A stretch of 64,000 nucleotides of DNA from Pseudomonadota bacterium (GCA_023390395.1 JAEWCY010000208.1:1-64000), one strand, 5' to 3'. Positions 1 to 9,109 are shown, counted from the stretch's first letter. The notes: a model not told the origin generated them from the sequence alone. Numbers and translations are program-made.

Positions 1-474
1 GGCGCGCCGCGTTCCGGCGGCTGGCGGCCGCCCGAGGCCGCCCCTGTCGCGCCCCGGCCCGCGCCGGACCAAAGCCAGGGACCGGCCTCCGGTCCGTCGT
101 CCGCCGCGCCGCCCTCCGGGCCGCGCACCTTCGACGGCTTCAAGCGTTTCGCCGCCAAAAACGGCGAGATCATGGGCCTCAAGCAGGCCAGGGGCGTCTA
201 CGCGCCCGAGCCCGAGCCGGGCGTCCTGCGCTTCGTGTGCGCCAACGCCTTCCACGTCAACCAGCTGCGCCACCCGGACAAGCTGCGCCAGCTGACCGCC
301 CTGGCCGCCGAATACTTCGGTCGGCCCGTGGAAATCGTCGTCGAGGCCGGCGAGGGGGGAAACGGCGACCGGCTCTCCCCCGACGACCTCAAGCGCTACA
401 TCGACGAACGGCCCGAAGTGCGGCAGGCCATGTCCGCCTTCGACGCCGAGATCATCGAACGAAAACCCCGCTGA
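1..474 (+). CDS. dnaX: DNA polymerase III gamma/tau subunit, C-terminal part (5' end outside window)
   Basis: This is the open end of a larger gene, in frame from the first base to a TGA at 472-474. The first 40 or so residues are a Pro/Ala/Ser-rich linker. They lead into a compact C-terminal domain of about 110 residues starting near 'RTFDGFKRF' and ending 'IIERKPR'. The AAA+ clamp-loader part lies outside the window, so the name rests mostly on context: a Pro/Ala-linked C-terminal domain directly before ybaB and recR is the classic dnaX-ybaB-recR order. In that family gamma/tau loads the sliding clamp and tethers the polymerase. The next gene starts 23 bp downstream, so the three genes are probably cotranscribed. 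Confidence 0.75.
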   Translation, partial: GAPRSGGWRPPEAAPVAPRPAPDQSQGPASGPSSAAPPSGPRTFDGFKRFAAKNGEIMGLKQARGVYAPEPEPGVLRFVCANAFHVNQLRHPDKLRQLTALAAEYFGRPVEIVVEAGEGGNGDRLSPDDLKRYIDERPEVRQAMSAFDAEIIERKPR

Positions 475-497
475 AGGCGGGTCATGGAGGACCATGC

Positions 498-809
498 ATG
501 AAGGGAATGAACGAACTGGTGCGCCAAGCCCAGATCATGCAAAAGAAAATGTCGAAACTTCAAGAAGAGCTTGAGCTTCGCACCGTCGAGGGTTCGGCCG
601 GCGGCGGCATGGTCACGGCCGTGGTGTCCGGGGCCAACGAGCTCAAATCCATCGTCATCGACAAGACCGTGGTCGATCCGGCCGACGTGGACATGCTCCA
701 GGACCTAGTCCTGGCCGCGGTCAACGACGGCCTCAAGAAGGCCAAGGCCATGATGGAAGCCGAAATGGGCCAGATCACCGGCGGCATCAAGATGCCGGGG
801 ATGTTTTAA
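498..809 (+). CDS. ybaB: YbaB/EbfC-family nucleoid-associated protein
   Basis: Small DNA-binding protein of 103 aa, the usual length for the YbaB/EbfC family, which forms a dimeric tweezer-like fold and coats nucleoid DNA. The N-terminal helix (MKGMNELVRQAQIMQKKMSK) and the central 'VEGSAGGGMVTAVVSG' segment are typical. The C-terminus is Gly/Met-rich (ITGGIKMPGMF). The ATG at 498 is chosen because GGAGG (486-490) lies 7 bases upstream. An ATG four bases earlier is in another frame. It sits between dnaX and recR, the standard recombination/replication operon. Confidence 0.93.
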   Translation: MKGMNELVRQAQIMQKKMSKLQEELELRTVEGSAGGGMVTAVVSGANELKSIVIDKTVVDPADVDMLQDLVLAAVNDGLKKAKAMMEAEMGQITGGIKMPGMF

Positions 810-819
810 GCGCGAAGAG

Positions 820-868
820 GAAGATGCCTCCGGCGGCCAGGAGGGGCAGTGCCCCTCCTGGACCTCCC
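820..868 (+). repeat. Dispersed GC-rich hairpin repeat, copy 1
   Basis: A 49-bp element between ybaB and recR with a perfect 11-bp stem (837-847 pairs with 851-861; arm CCAGGAGGGGC, loop AGT). A nearly identical copy in inverted orientation lies at 54151-54200, including the flanking AAGATGCCTCCGGCGGCC. Two copies 53 kb apart point to a REP/MITE-like dispersed element rather than a gene-specific terminator. No run of T follows the stem. Confidence 0.8.
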
Positions 869-911
869 CACAGGGGGAGGGCAGGGGCCTCGGGGAAACG
901 GACAAGTACAG

Positions 912-1526
912 ATGGCGGTGCAGACGACATTGCCGGCTCCCCTGGCGGAGCTGGTCGAACAGTTGGCCAGGTTGCCGGGGCTTGGTCCCAAATCCGCGCT
1001 CAAGGCGGCCATGACCCTGCTCGAATGGCCGCGCGGCCGGGCCGAAACCCTGGGCGAGGCCATTTTGCGCCTGCGCGAGCGGCTGTGCCTGTGCTCGCGC
1101 TGCGCCGGGCTTTCCGAGACCCCGGTCTGCCCGGTCTGCGCCGACCCGACCCGCGCCCCGGAGCAGCTGTGCCTGGTGGCCCAGTGGGACGCGGTCATGC
1201 TCCTGGAGGAGACGGCGCAGTTTCGCGGCTATTACCTGGTCCTCGGCGGCCTCCTCGATCCCCTGGAAGGCGTGTCCGCCGGCCAGTTGCGCCTGGACGC
1301 CCTGCGCGCCAGGCTGGCCGAGGGCGTGGTCATGGAGTGCATCCTGGCCCTTGGCGCGACGCTGGCCGCCGAAGCCACGGCCTCGCACATCAAGAACCTC
1401 CTGGCCCGGGAGTTCCCGAACGTGCGCCTCACCCGCCTGGCCCAGGGCATTCCGCTGGGGGCCGAGGTCAAATACGTGGACAAGGAAACCCTGTCCCAAT
1501 CCCTGCGTTACCGCCAGGACCTGTAG
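912..1526 (+). CDS. recR: Recombination mediator RecR
   Basis: RecR of 204 aa, close to the family norm of about 200. It works with RecF/RecO to load RecA on gapped DNA. Visible features are the N-terminal helix-hairpin-helix (ARLPGLGPKSA), a four-Cys zinc finger (CSRCAGLSETPVCPVC, about residues 59-74), a Toprim region and the C-terminal 'RLTRLAQGIPLGAEVKYVDKETLSQS' signature. The frame stays open upstream to 849, but the ATG at 912 gives the family-length protein. No strong Shine-Dalgarno is visible there, so the exact start is uncertain. It follows ybaB after the hairpin repeat at 820-868. Confidence 0.93.
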   Translation: MAVQTTLPAPLAELVEQLARLPGLGPKSALKAAMTLLEWPRGRAETLGEAILRLRERLCLCSRCAGLSETPVCPVCADPTRAPEQLCLVAQWDAVMLLEETAQFRGYYLVLGGLLDPLEGVSAGQLRLDALRARLAEGVVMECILALGATLAAEATASHIKNLLAREFPNVRLTRLAQGIPLGAEVKYVDKETLSQSLRYRQDL

Positions 1527-1540
1527 GACGACATCGCGTC

Positions 1541-3733
1541 ATGGCCGACGAGGCGAAAACGACTGAAATCTCCGCCGAGGTGCAGACCGTCACCTTCTTC
1601 AACGAAGGGTCGAACTACCTCATCGCCAAGGTCCGCTCCAAGGAAGAGCCCGGGCCTTTTTCCATCGTCGGCTACGTGGACCGGGTGACTCCCGGCGAGA
1701 TGCTGCGCCTGACCGGCTCCTGGGCCACCCATCCCAAATACGGCCGCCAGTTCCAGGTGGCCACCTTCGACCGGGAGATGCCGGCCACGGTCAACGGCAT
1801 CCGCCGCTACCTGGCCTCGGGCATGATCAAGGGCGTGGGCGGGGTGCTGGCCACGCGCATGGTGGACGCCTTCGGCGAGAAGGTGCTCGACATTCTCGAC
1901 AGCGAGCCGGAAAAGCTGCTCGCCGTGGAAGGGCTCGGCAAGAAGAAGCTCAAGGAGATCGTGGCCTCGTGGAACGCCCAGCACGAGGTGCGCTCGCTGA
2001 TGCTCTTTCTCCAGACCCACGAGATCGCCACCACTCACGCCGGCAAGATCTTCAAGCTCTACGGCAACAGCGCCGAGGCCCGCATCCGGGCCAATCCGTA
2101 CGAGCTGGCCTACGAAATTCGCGGCATTGCCTTCAAGACCGCCGACGCCATGGCCCTGCGCCTGGGGTTCGCCCCGGACAGCCCGGAGCGCCTGCAAGCC
2201 GCCCTGGTCTACATGCTCTTCACCATGGGCGAGCAGGGGCACCTGTTCGTCCCGCGCGACGTGCTCTTCGAAAAGACCGCGGCCATGATCGAGGGCGTGG
2301 CCCCGGAGCGCCTGGACGAGGCCCTGGGCGACCTGGAAACCCTCAAGCGGGTCAAGGTCGAGGCCCTGCCCGCCCAGAGCATCGAAGCCGCCGTGTACCT
2401 GCGCCACAACTACGCCCTGGAGGTGGAGATCGCCCGCCGGCTGCACGACCTGGCCACCCACCCCGGCGCGGACCTGCGCGGCAAGGTGGAAAAGCTCCTG
2501 CCGGCCCTGGAGTCCGAGGCGCGCATCCAGCTTTCGCCCGAACAGCGCCAGGCCGCCGTGGACGCCTGCGCCGAGAAGGTCTTCGTCATCACCGGCGGCC
2601 CGGGCACGGGCAAGACCACCATCACCCGCATGGTGGTGGCCGCCCTTGACAAGTTGGGCTTAAAAGTCAAACTTGCCGCGCCGACGGGCCGGGCGGCCAA
2701 GCGGCTGGCCGAGGCCACGGGCTGGCCGGCGGCGACGCTGCACCGCCTGCTGCAATCCGCGCCGGACGGCAGCTTCGCCTTGTGCGAGGACAACAAGCTC
2801 AAGACCGACGTGCTGCTCGTGGACGAGGTCAGCATGCTCGACGCCAGGCTTTGCGCCCACATGCTGCGGGCCCTGCCGGCCACGGCCAGGCTCGTGCTCG
2901 TCGGCGACGCCGACCAGTTGCCGTCCGTCGGCGCGGGCAACGTCCTGGCCGACGTGCTGGCCAGCCAGGCCGTGGCCAGCGCCCGCCTGAGCCGGATCTT
3001 CCGCCAGGCCCAGCAGAGCATGATCGTGGTCAACGCCCACCGGGTCAACCAGGGGCAGTTTCCCCAGGCCGCGGACAGGCCGCCCCCGGAGGCGGATTTT
3101 TTCTGGGTGGAGCAGGACGACCCGGCCACGGTGCGCGACATGATCGCGGCCCTGGTCTGCGACCGCATTCCCGAGGTCTACGGCCTCGACCCCATGCGCG
3201 ACGTCCAGGTGCTCTCGCCCATGCACAAGGGCGAGGCCGGCACCCAGTCGCTCAACGAGGCCCTGCGCGAGCGCCTCAACCCCAAGGGCCCCGAGGTCGC
3301 GCGCGGCATGGTGCGGTTTCGCCAGAACGACCGGGTGTTGCAGACCAAAAACGATTATGAAAAGGACGTCTTCAACGGCGATCTCGGCCACATCGTGGAG
3401 GTCGACCCCGGCGAGGGCGAGGTGGTGGTCTCCTTCGACGGCAGAAGCGTGGCCTACGACCGCACCGAACTGGACGAACTGGCCCCGGCCTATGCCGTGA
3501 GCATCCACAAATCCCAGGGAAGCGAATATCCGGCCGTGGTCGTCCCCATTTTGACACAGCACTACGTCATGTTGCGCCGCAACCTGATCTACACCGCCCT
3601 GACCCGGGCCAGGCGACTGGCCGTCATCATCGGCAGCCGGCGGGCCCTCATGCTCGGCCTTCGAAACGCCGGCGGGGACAGGCGCTACACCCATCTCAAC
3701 CATCGGCTTCGGGAGCTCTTCAATGCGCTGTAG
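1541..3733 (+). CDS. recD2: RecD2-type ATP-dependent DNA helicase
   Basis: Superfamily 1B helicase of 730 aa, the form found outside RecBCD complexes (RecD2, 5'-3' unwinding). In order: an N-terminal OB-like domain with helix-hairpin-helix repeats (for example AVEGLGKKKLKEI); Walker A GGPGTGKTT near residue 352; motif II LLVDEVSMLD; VGDADQLPSVGAGN; and a C-terminal half with VSIHKSQGSEY and LIYTALTRA (motifs V-VI). The start at 1541 is 14 bp after recR stops and has only a weak ribosome site. Its position after recR fits a repair role. Confidence is high for the family and moderate for the RecD2 subtype, which I judge by length and the N-terminal extension. Confidence 0.92.
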   Translation: MADEAKTTEISAEVQTVTFFNEGSNYLIAKVRSKEEPGPFSIVGYVDRVTPGEMLRLTGSWATHPKYGRQFQVATFDREMPATVNGIRRYLASGMIKGVGGVLATRMVDAFGEKVLDILDSEPEKLLAVEGLGKKKLKEIVASWNAQHEVRSLMLFLQTHEIATTHAGKIFKLYGNSAEARIRANPYELAYEIRGIAFKTADAMALRLGFAPDSPERLQAALVYMLFTMGEQGHLFVPRDVLFEKTAAMIEGVAPERLDEALGDLETLKRVKVEALPAQSIEAAVYLRHNYALEVEIARRLHDLATHPGADLRGKVEKLLPALESEARIQLSPEQRQAAVDACAEKVFVITGGPGTGKTTITRMVVAALDKLGLKVKLAAPTGRAAKRLAEATGWPAATLHRLLQSAPDGSFALCEDNKLKTDVLLVDEVSMLDARLCAHMLRALPATARLVLVGDADQLPSVGAGNVLADVLASQAVASARLSRIFRQAQQSMIVVNAHRVNQGQFPQAADRPPPEADFFWVEQDDPATVRDMIAALVCDRIPEVYGLDPMRDVQVLSPMHKGEAGTQSLNEALRERLNPKGPEVARGMVRFRQNDRVLQTKNDYEKDVFNGDLGHIVEVDPGEGEVVVSFDGRSVAYDRTELDELAPAYAVSIHKSQGSEYPAVVVPILTQHYVMLRRNLIYTALTRARRLAVIIGSRRALMLGLRNAGGDRRYTHLNHRLRELFNAL

Positions 3734-3778
3734 CAGCACGGCCGGCCACGACGGGGCCGCTTTCCGGGACGATCCGAC

Positions 3779-4741
3779 ATGCTCATGAAAAAAACCGCCG
3801 GATTGCTGGCACGGCTGCTGCTTGTCGGCGGCTGCCTGGTCTATGCCTTCTGGGGCATCGATTTCAGCCAGTTGTGGGACACGCTCCTGCGCTACGACGA
3901 CATGGCCCTTTTCTGGACCACCGTCTTCTCCTTCCTCGGCTACGCCGTCATGGCCCTGCGGCTCAATTTCCTTTCCGGATTCGTGGCGGGCAACTGGCTG
4001 TGCTTCAAGGCTTTTTTGATGTCCATGGCCGTCAACAACATCGTGCCGGCCAAGCTCGGCGAGCTGGCCAAGGCCTTTTACCTGCGCCGGGAATGCCGCT
4101 TTTCGCTCTCGCGCAGCATCACCATGGTCTTCTGGGAGCGCTTTTTCGACCTCAACGCCATCCTGGCCATGGGCTTGGTCGTGGCCTTCCACTTCAAGCT
4201 CAAGATGGCCTTCGTGCCCCTGGCCGCGGCCGTGGGCGGCATCTGGGCCGCCCTTTGGGTCGTGCGCACCTATCCGGATTTCGTCGGCCGCGTCATCGAC
4301 AAGATGCCGTCCAACCGGCTGGCCGAGTTTTTGGCCGAGCTCAAGCTGCAGGTGCTCCACGGCGTGACCCCGTCGTTTATGATCGTGCTTGGCCTGTACA
4401 CCGCGGTCTGCTGGATCTTTTACGCCAGTTCCACCTTCCTGGTGCTCATGTGGGTGGCCAAGATGCCGATTTCCTTCGGCCACGCCGCGGCGGTCTTCGT
4501 CATCTCCTCGCTCGGCATGGCCATGCCGTCCTCTCCGGGGGCTCTTGGCGTCTTCGAGGCGGCGGTGGTCTTTTCCCTGGGGCTTTTCGGCGTGGACCGC
4601 TCCCAGGCCCTGGCCGCCGGGCTGGTGCTGCACATGGTGCAGTACATCCCCGTGACCGTGGCCGGGCTTCTGGTCCTCGGCAAGAGCGGGCTGAGCCTGC
4701 GCAAGATCCGCCACAGCGAAGAGGCCCTGGAACAAGCCTAG
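3779..4741 (+). CDS. Lysylphosphatidylglycerol synthetase-like flippase domain membrane protein
   Basis: Integral membrane protein of 320 aa with about 7-8 hydrophobic segments. The C-terminal motif 'SSLGMAMPSSPGALGVFEAAVVF' is diagnostic of the LPG-synthase/UPF0104 (AglD-like) transmembrane family. These proteins are thought to move lipid-linked substrates across the inner membrane, but the substrate here is unknown. An internal charged stretch (PAKLGELAKAFYLRRE) is also typical of the family. Start is ATG 3779, with an alternative ATG at 3785 giving MKKTAG. It ends 10 bp before thiD, which it may be cotranscribed with, although no functional link is obvious. Confidence 0.8.
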   Translation: MLMKKTAGLLARLLLVGGCLVYAFWGIDFSQLWDTLLRYDDMALFWTTVFSFLGYAVMALRLNFLSGFVAGNWLCFKAFLMSMAVNNIVPAKLGELAKAFYLRRECRFSLSRSITMVFWERFFDLNAILAMGLVVAFHFKLKMAFVPLAAAVGGIWAALWVVRTYPDFVGRVIDKMPSNRLAEFLAELKLQVLHGVTPSFMIVLGLYTAVCWIFYASSTFLVLMWVAKMPISFGHAAAVFVISSLGMAMPSSPGALGVFEAAVVFSLGLFGVDRSQALAAGLVLHMVQYIPVTVAGLLVLGKSGLSLRKIRHSEEALEQA

Positions 4742-4751
4742 GAGGTCCTCC

Positions 4752-5570
4752 ATGCATCCGCCATGCGTGCTCACCGTGGCCGGGTCCGACAGCGGCGGGG
4801 GGGCCGGCATCCAGGCCGACCTCAAGACCTTCATGATGCAGGGCTGCTACGGCCTTTCCGTGGTCACCGCCCTGACCGCCCAGAACACCCGGGCCGTCAC
4901 GGCCATCGAGGCCCCCACGCCCGGCTTCGTGGCCGAGCAGCTGCGCGTGGTGCTTTCGGATTTCCCCATCCGGGCGGCCAAGACGGGCATGCTCTTTTCC
5001 GCCCCCATCATCGAGGCCGTGGCCGAGGGCCTTTCCGGCAAGGATTTTCCCCTGGTGGTCGATCCGGTGTGCGTGGCCCAGTCCGGGGCCAAGCTTCTTT
5101 TGCCCGAGGCCATGGCGGCGCTGACCTCCCGCATGCTGCCCCTGGCCGATCTGCTCACCCCCAACCGCCTGGAGGCCGAGGCCTTGGCCGACATGGCCAT
5201 CGCCACGCGCGAGGACGCCATGGAAGCGGGGCGGCGGCTGCTGGACCTCGGCGCCGGGGCGGTGCTCGTCAAGGGCGGCCATTTCGAGCCCGCGTCGGGC
5301 GAGGCCGGCGAAGCGGTCGTGGACGTGCTCCTCACCCGCCAGGGAGTGGTGCGCGAATACGCCCGGCCGCGGGTGGCCACGCGCAATACCCACGGCACGG
5401 GCTGCACGCTCTCCGCGGCCATCGCCGCGCACTTGAGCCTGGGCGAGCCTCTGGAAGAAGCGGTCGCCTCCGGCCGGGACTATCTGCAACTGGCCCTGGA
5501 AACGGCCTGGGACCTGGGCGGCGGCGACGGCCCGGTCAACCATCTCGCGCCGTTTCTGGGAAAAGCCTGA
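4752..5570 (+). CDS. thiD: Hydroxymethylpyrimidine/phosphomethylpyrimidine kinase
   Basis: ThiD of 272 aa. It phosphorylates HMP twice, giving HMP-PP for thiamine synthesis. It shows the N-terminal VLTVAGSDSGGGAGIQADLKTF motif of the family, the 'DPVCVAQSGAKLL' substrate loop and 'TRNTHGTGCTLSAAIAAHLSLG' near the C-terminus, where the GTGCT anion hole and catalytic Asp/Cys region lie. A consensus AGGAGG overlaps the stop of the preceding membrane-protein gene, so the two are translationally close. No thiamine (TPP) riboswitch is visible upstream. Confidence 0.95.
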   Translation: MHPPCVLTVAGSDSGGGAGIQADLKTFMMQGCYGLSVVTALTAQNTRAVTAIEAPTPGFVAEQLRVVLSDFPIRAAKTGMLFSAPIIEAVAEGLSGKDFPLVVDPVCVAQSGAKLLLPEAMAALTSRMLPLADLLTPNRLEAEALADMAIATREDAMEAGRRLLDLGAGAVLVKGGHFEPASGEAGEAVVDVLLTRQGVVREYARPRVATRNTHGTGCTLSAAIAAHLSLGEPLEEAVASGRDYLQLALETAWDLGGGDGPVNHLAPFLGKA

Positions 5571-5670
5571 ATGGGCCGGTCAGGGGGCGTTTTTCGCCTG
5601 GCGACGGTTTCCATGATTGTGGCCTGGCCCGCTTTCGCGTAAGAAAATTCGCCCGTCGACGACGGACCGT

Positions 5671-5755
5671 GCGAGAGTGGCGGAACTGGGAGACGCACCA
5701 GACTTAGGATCTGGCGCCGCAAGGCATGGGGGTTCGAGCCCCCCCTCTCGCACCA
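5671..5755 (+). tRNA. tRNA-Leu (anticodon TAG)
   Basis: An 85-nt cloverleaf with acceptor arms GCGAGAG (5671-5677) and CTCTCGC (5745-5751) and encoded ACCA (5752-5755). The anticodon arm is CCAGACTTAGGATCTGG with TAG in the loop. There is a long variable arm, as in class II tRNAs, and a T arm GGGGGTTCGAGCCCCC. The sequence is intact with no sign of an integrated element next to it. Confidence 0.97.
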
Positions 5756-5804
5756 AGCTGATTTCATTCGTATTTACAATACTCGCCCTTCACAAGGAAA
5801 ACTT

Positions 5805-5825
5805 CCGGGACAGAATCTGTCCCGG
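5805..5825 (+). terminator. Terminator-like hairpin after tRNA-Leu
   Basis: Perfect 10-bp inverted repeat (CCGGGACAGA / TCTGTCCCGG) separated by one base, 50 bp beyond the tRNA. Only a short pyrimidine-rich tract follows. It lies between the tRNA and the convergent MFS gene, so it may stop transcription from both sides. Confidence 0.55.
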
Positions 5826-5930
5826 CCTTGTAGCTTCTCCCCTTCCTCTCCAGCCCCTAGGTCACGCGTCCCCCCGCGCGCGCCGTCAGTGCTGCGCGCC
5901 CGCCGATGGCGCCTCGCCGGGCGCACGGCC

Positions 5931-7103
5931 CTAGCTGTCGACGTCCGCCGCCGGCTCCGCGCAGGGACGGCGCATGGCCAGCACGGCCAGAAGGGGCACC
6001 CCGGCTCCCAGCACCCCCAGCCAGCCGAGCATGCCGGCCTTGGAGTCCCAGTTGCAGGAAATGATCAGCATGGCCACCGCCCCCCAGACGAACAGGGAAA
6101 AGGTCATCAGCGCCGAGGCCGCGCCCACGTCCTGCTGGACCAGGTCCAGGAGCAGATGATTGCTGATCGGACGGCTCATGCCGTAAAAAACGGTGATGCC
6201 GAACATGCAAAGGGCCACGGCCGTGGGGTTGGGGCCGCCGGTCGCGGCCAGCACGATGGAGGCCGCCGCCATGCCCGCCAGGGAGCAGCGCAGGAGCGCC
6301 GTGGCGGCGACGCTGGCGCAAAGGCGGGCGCTCAGGAGCGAACCGGCCATGATGGCGAACCCGTTGAGCCCGAACAGGAAGCCGTAGGCCTGTTCGCTGA
6401 CGCCGAAACCGTTGATGTAGATCGACGACGAACCGCCCACGAAGCCGAAATAGCCAAGCCCCATGAAGGTGAGGGCGAAGTTGAGCATGATGAAGCGGGT
6501 GTTGCGGAAAAGCACCCCGTAGCGCTTGATCACCGGCCAGAACCCGCCGGAAGTGAAACTGTCCAGGGGTTCTTCGAGCCCCAGGCAGCCGAGAAAGACC
6601 AACAGCCCCGCCGCTCCCTGACAGATGAAGATGCCTCGCCAGGACATGACCAGCAGCAGTTCGCCGCCGATCATGGGCGCGATCATGGGGCAAAGGGGCA
6701 TGATGACGCCAATGGAGGCCAGGACCCGCTGCCGCTGGACGCCGCTGTACAGGTCCTTGGCTAGGGCCAAGGACAGGGCGGCGGCCGCCGCCGCGCCCAC
6801 AGCCTGGGTCGTTCGACCGGCGATGAGCACCCAGATGGAGTCGGCCAAGGCGCAGGCGAAGCAACTGGCCACGTACAGGCCAAGCCCCCAGAGCAGCACC
6901 GGCTTGCGGCCGATGCGGTCGGACAGGGGGCCGTGCACCAGCAGGCAGAGGCTGAAGCAGATGAAGAAAGCCACCACGGAGATGTTCGCCTCGGCCAGGG
7001 AAATCCCCCACAGGGCTTGCAGGGTCGGGATAGCCGGGAGGTACATGTCCGTGGAAAGGGCGGGTAGGCCGCTGAGCAGTCCGAGAAGGATGAGCATTTT
7101 CAT
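5931..7103 (-). CDS. MFS multidrug transporter, Bcr/CflA type (DHA1)
   Basis: A 390-aa major-facilitator protein with about 12 hydrophobic segments. 'ALSTDMYLPAIPTLQ' in the first helix is the hallmark of Bcr/CflA drug:H+ antiporters, and 'GPLSDRIGRKPVLL' is the MFS loop 2-3 motif. The start ATG at 7103 (MKMLILLG) gives the family's N-terminus; no good ribosome site precedes it. Possible cargo is antibiotics, sulfonamides or dipeptides, but this cannot be told from sequence. It stands alone on the minus strand between tRNA-Leu and the arylacetate locus and may or may not belong to that locus. Confidence 0.85.
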   Translation of the reverse strand: MKMLILLGLLSGLPALSTDMYLPAIPTLQALWGISLAEANISVVAFFICFSLCLLVHGPLSDRIGRKPVLLWGLGLYVASCFACALADSIWVLIAGRTTQAVGAAAAAALSLALAKDLYSGVQRQRVLASIGVIMPLCPMIAPMIGGELLLVMSWRGIFICQGAAGLLVFLGCLGLEEPLDSFTSGGFWPVIKRYGVLFRNTRFIMLNFALTFMGLGYFGFVGGSSSIYINGFGVSEQAYGFLFGLNGFAIMAGSLLSARLCASVAATALLRCSLAGMAAASIVLAATGGPNPTAVALCMFGITVFYGMSRPISNHLLLDLVQQDVGAASALMTFSLFVWGAVAMLIISCNWDSKAGMLGWLGVLGAGVPLLAVLAMRRPCAEPAADVDS

Positions 7104-7394
7104 GGCGTGACGTCCATATGACCATAGTTGGATTGGGATTGTGCTGTCGAAGCAAGTCACATGCCATGCCTGAATCATCATTGTTGCGGGGGAGGGCGGG
7201 CGAAAGCGGGCTCTTTTACAGGGACCTCCGGTCAAGCGCGTCCCGCGCAACGAAACTTATTTGAGTAACATCCCGTAATTAATGGTGTGTTTCCGGTCGG
7301 CGAATTTGTCCCATTGCGCGCCTGCCCTGACCCGCGCGCTGGCCGGGCTCGAGGCCGTTGCGGCCGTGTTGGCCGCTGCCGGCGGCTGGGGCGC

Positions 7395-7428
7395 AAAAAG
7401 GCGGCTTTCCGCAGTGCGAAAAGCCGCC
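7395..7428 (-). terminator. Rho-independent terminator of the OFA transporter gene
   Basis: Read on the minus strand, a 9-bp stem (GGCGGCTTT / AAAGCCGCC, 7420-7428 with 7400-7408) is followed at once by five T (7395-7399). It lies about 75 bp beyond the stop of the 7502-8815 gene. The rest of 7104-7501 shows no convincing gene. Confidence 0.8.
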
Positions 7429-7501
7429 GGCAATGGGCTGGGCCGGTGGCCGCGACGCGGCATGGCTCCGCGTCGTCCGGTCCAGCCCCAGGGGTGGCGG
7501 A

Positions 7502-8815
7502 CTAGGTGGTCGCCGCCGCAGGCGCGGCCAGGCGGCGCTCCTCGGGGTTGAGGAGCCTCAGCGGCAAGGAGGTGGCGAAGATCAGCGACAGCAGGAACGA
7601 CACCAGGGCCACGGCCAGGGAGGCCGTGTAGCTGCCCGTGACGTCCTTGAGATAGCCGCCGAGGAAGGAACCGGTGAACGGCCCCGTGCCCATGACGATC
7701 AGCGTGGCCAGGCCCCAGATCTTGCCGAGGGTCTTGCGGCCGTAGAGGGAGCCGCTGTAGCCGACGACGCCGCCCGGCACGATGGCCCAGTAGACGGCGA
7801 AGAGCACGCAGGACACCACGCCGATCCACAGGGACTGGCGCTGGAGAAAGAGCAGGACGCAGGCGACGATGCCGATGGAGGGGCCGAGCTGGAGCATGCG
7901 CTTGCGGCCCAGCGGCTCGTGGCCCGTGACCTTGACGGTATAGTCGGCCACGATGCCCATGATGGGCATGCTGAAGATGCCGACCACGCCGATGACCATG
8001 TACATGTACGAAGCCGTGCTGATGTCCATGCCGAGGTCCACGCGCCAGTAGCTGACCACCTGCGTCCAGACCAGGAACTCGGCCAGCACGCTGAACACGA
8101 AGGTGAGGATCGCGCCCCAGATGGGGTAGGAGCTGAAGGCCTGGCCGATGGTCCACTGGTATTCCTTGGCCGGAGCCGCGCCGCCTGCCGCGGGCATGGC
8201 GCCGTCGGCGTGCAGGCCGTAGGACTCGGGACCGCGCTTGGCCAGGAAGAAGGCGATGGCCAGGACGACGAAGGTCGTATAGCCGAGGCCTTCGTAGATG
8301 GACCGCCACGAGGTGCCTTCCGAGAGCGCGTTCTTGATGAAGTAGGTCAGGATGAGTTGGCCGAGCGGCGCGCCGGCGAAGGCGAAGCCCCACATGGTGG
8401 CGTAGCTCTTGCCGACGTACCACTTGCGCACGGAGATGGTGGAGGTCACCCACAACATGCCCGTGGCGATGCCGCCGAACAGGCCGTAGGCCAGGATGTA
8501 GGCGGGCATGCTGGTGATTTGGCCGGTCACGTAGAAGCCCAGGGCTCCCAGGACGGCCGAGATGGCGAACACGGGCCTGGTGCCCCACTTGTCCAGGATC
8601 ATGCCGCAGAAAAACGCCGACACGGCATAGATCGTCATCATGATGGAATAGCCGATGGTCGTCTGGGCGTTGGTCCAGCCCATGTCCTTGAGCATCGGGT
8701 CCTTCAGGATGGCGAAGGTGGAACGGTATCCGAAAAGCACGAACACGGCCAGAAACGAGGCGGCCACGACCATGTGGCCGTAGAGCCGCTGTTTCGCTGC
8801 GTCTGGGTTGCTCAT
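7502..8815 (-). CDS. OFA-family MFS transporter, paralogue of the one in cluster 2
   Basis: A 437-aa, 12-helix major-facilitator protein of the oxalate/formate antiporter (OFA) family, which carries small organic anions. It is a clear paralogue of the transporter at 35915-37216. Shared segments include 'SVRKWYVGKSYATMWGFAFAG', 'VVGIFSMP.MGIVAD' and 'CVLFAVYWAIVPGGVVGY'. The second copy sits between hpdC2 and hpdA2, so this one is probably the matching carrier of cluster 1. The ATG at 8815 has GAGG about 7 bases upstream. A consensus sigma-54 promoter lies at 9094-9109 and a terminator at 7395-7428. An aryl- or hydroxyarylacetate cargo is inference from context. Confidence 0.85.
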   Translation of the reverse strand: MSNPDAAKQRLYGHMVVAASFLAVFVLFGYRSTFAILKDPMLKDMGWTNAQTTIGYSIMMTIYAVSAFFCGMILDKWGTRPVFAISAVLGALGFYVTGQITSMPAYILAYGLFGGIATGMLWVTSTISVRKWYVGKSYATMWGFAFAGAPLGQLILTYFIKNALSEGTSWRSIYEGLGYTTFVVLAIAFFLAKRGPESYGLHADGAMPAAGGAAPAKEYQWTIGQAFSSYPIWGAILTFVFSVLAEFLVWTQVVSYWRVDLGMDISTASYMYMVIGVVGIFSMPIMGIVADYTVKVTGHEPLGRKRMLQLGPSIGIVACVLLFLQRQSLWIGVVSCVLFAVYWAIVPGGVVGYSGSLYGRKTLGKIWGLATLIVMGTGPFTGSFLGGYLKDVTGSYTASLAVALVSFLLSLIFATSLPLRLLNPEERRLAAPAAATT

Positions 8816-9093
8816 GGAAATCCTCGTTATGCATGTTGCGGCCGGCATTGTCCGCCTGGCCTGCGTTGTTCCAGAAAATCCACAGCCTTGTGCGCTGCGT
8901 CGCCGGGGGAAACGGCGCAGCCGGGCGATCGGGCGAGAGCGATGCCGCTTTTGTTTTCAAGGCCGTCGGTCGGTACGGCCTCGTCGTGGCTTTCGTGAGG
9001 CCACGGCCATGATCCATGCGTCCGGGCGCACGGCGGCAGCCGATCGGTCGCTTGCGCTGCCTGCCTGAACTCGGGTTCCGTGCAGTGGCGCAA

Positions 9094-9109
9094 AGCAAGG
9101 CGCATGCCT
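9094..9109 (-). promoter_or_regulatory. Sigma-54 promoter (-24/-12) for OFA transporter
   Basis: On the minus strand the sequence reads AGGCAT-GCGCC-TTGCT, with GG and GC separated by the required 10 bases. It differs from the hpdB1 promoter (17009-17024) only in the N5 spacer. It predicts a leader of about 270 nt. Upstream, TGGCACTGC (9283-9291) and AAAACTTGTG (9342-9351) both recur upstream of hpdB1 (17127-17135 and 17146-17155) and may be activator contacts. The 893-bp gap 8816-9708 holds no gene that I can support. Confidence 0.75.

Noticed and set aside
5931..7103. Bcr/CflA pump as a definite member of the arylacetate locus
   Set aside because: No sigma-54 box or shared motif was found upstream, so inclusion would rest only on proximity.
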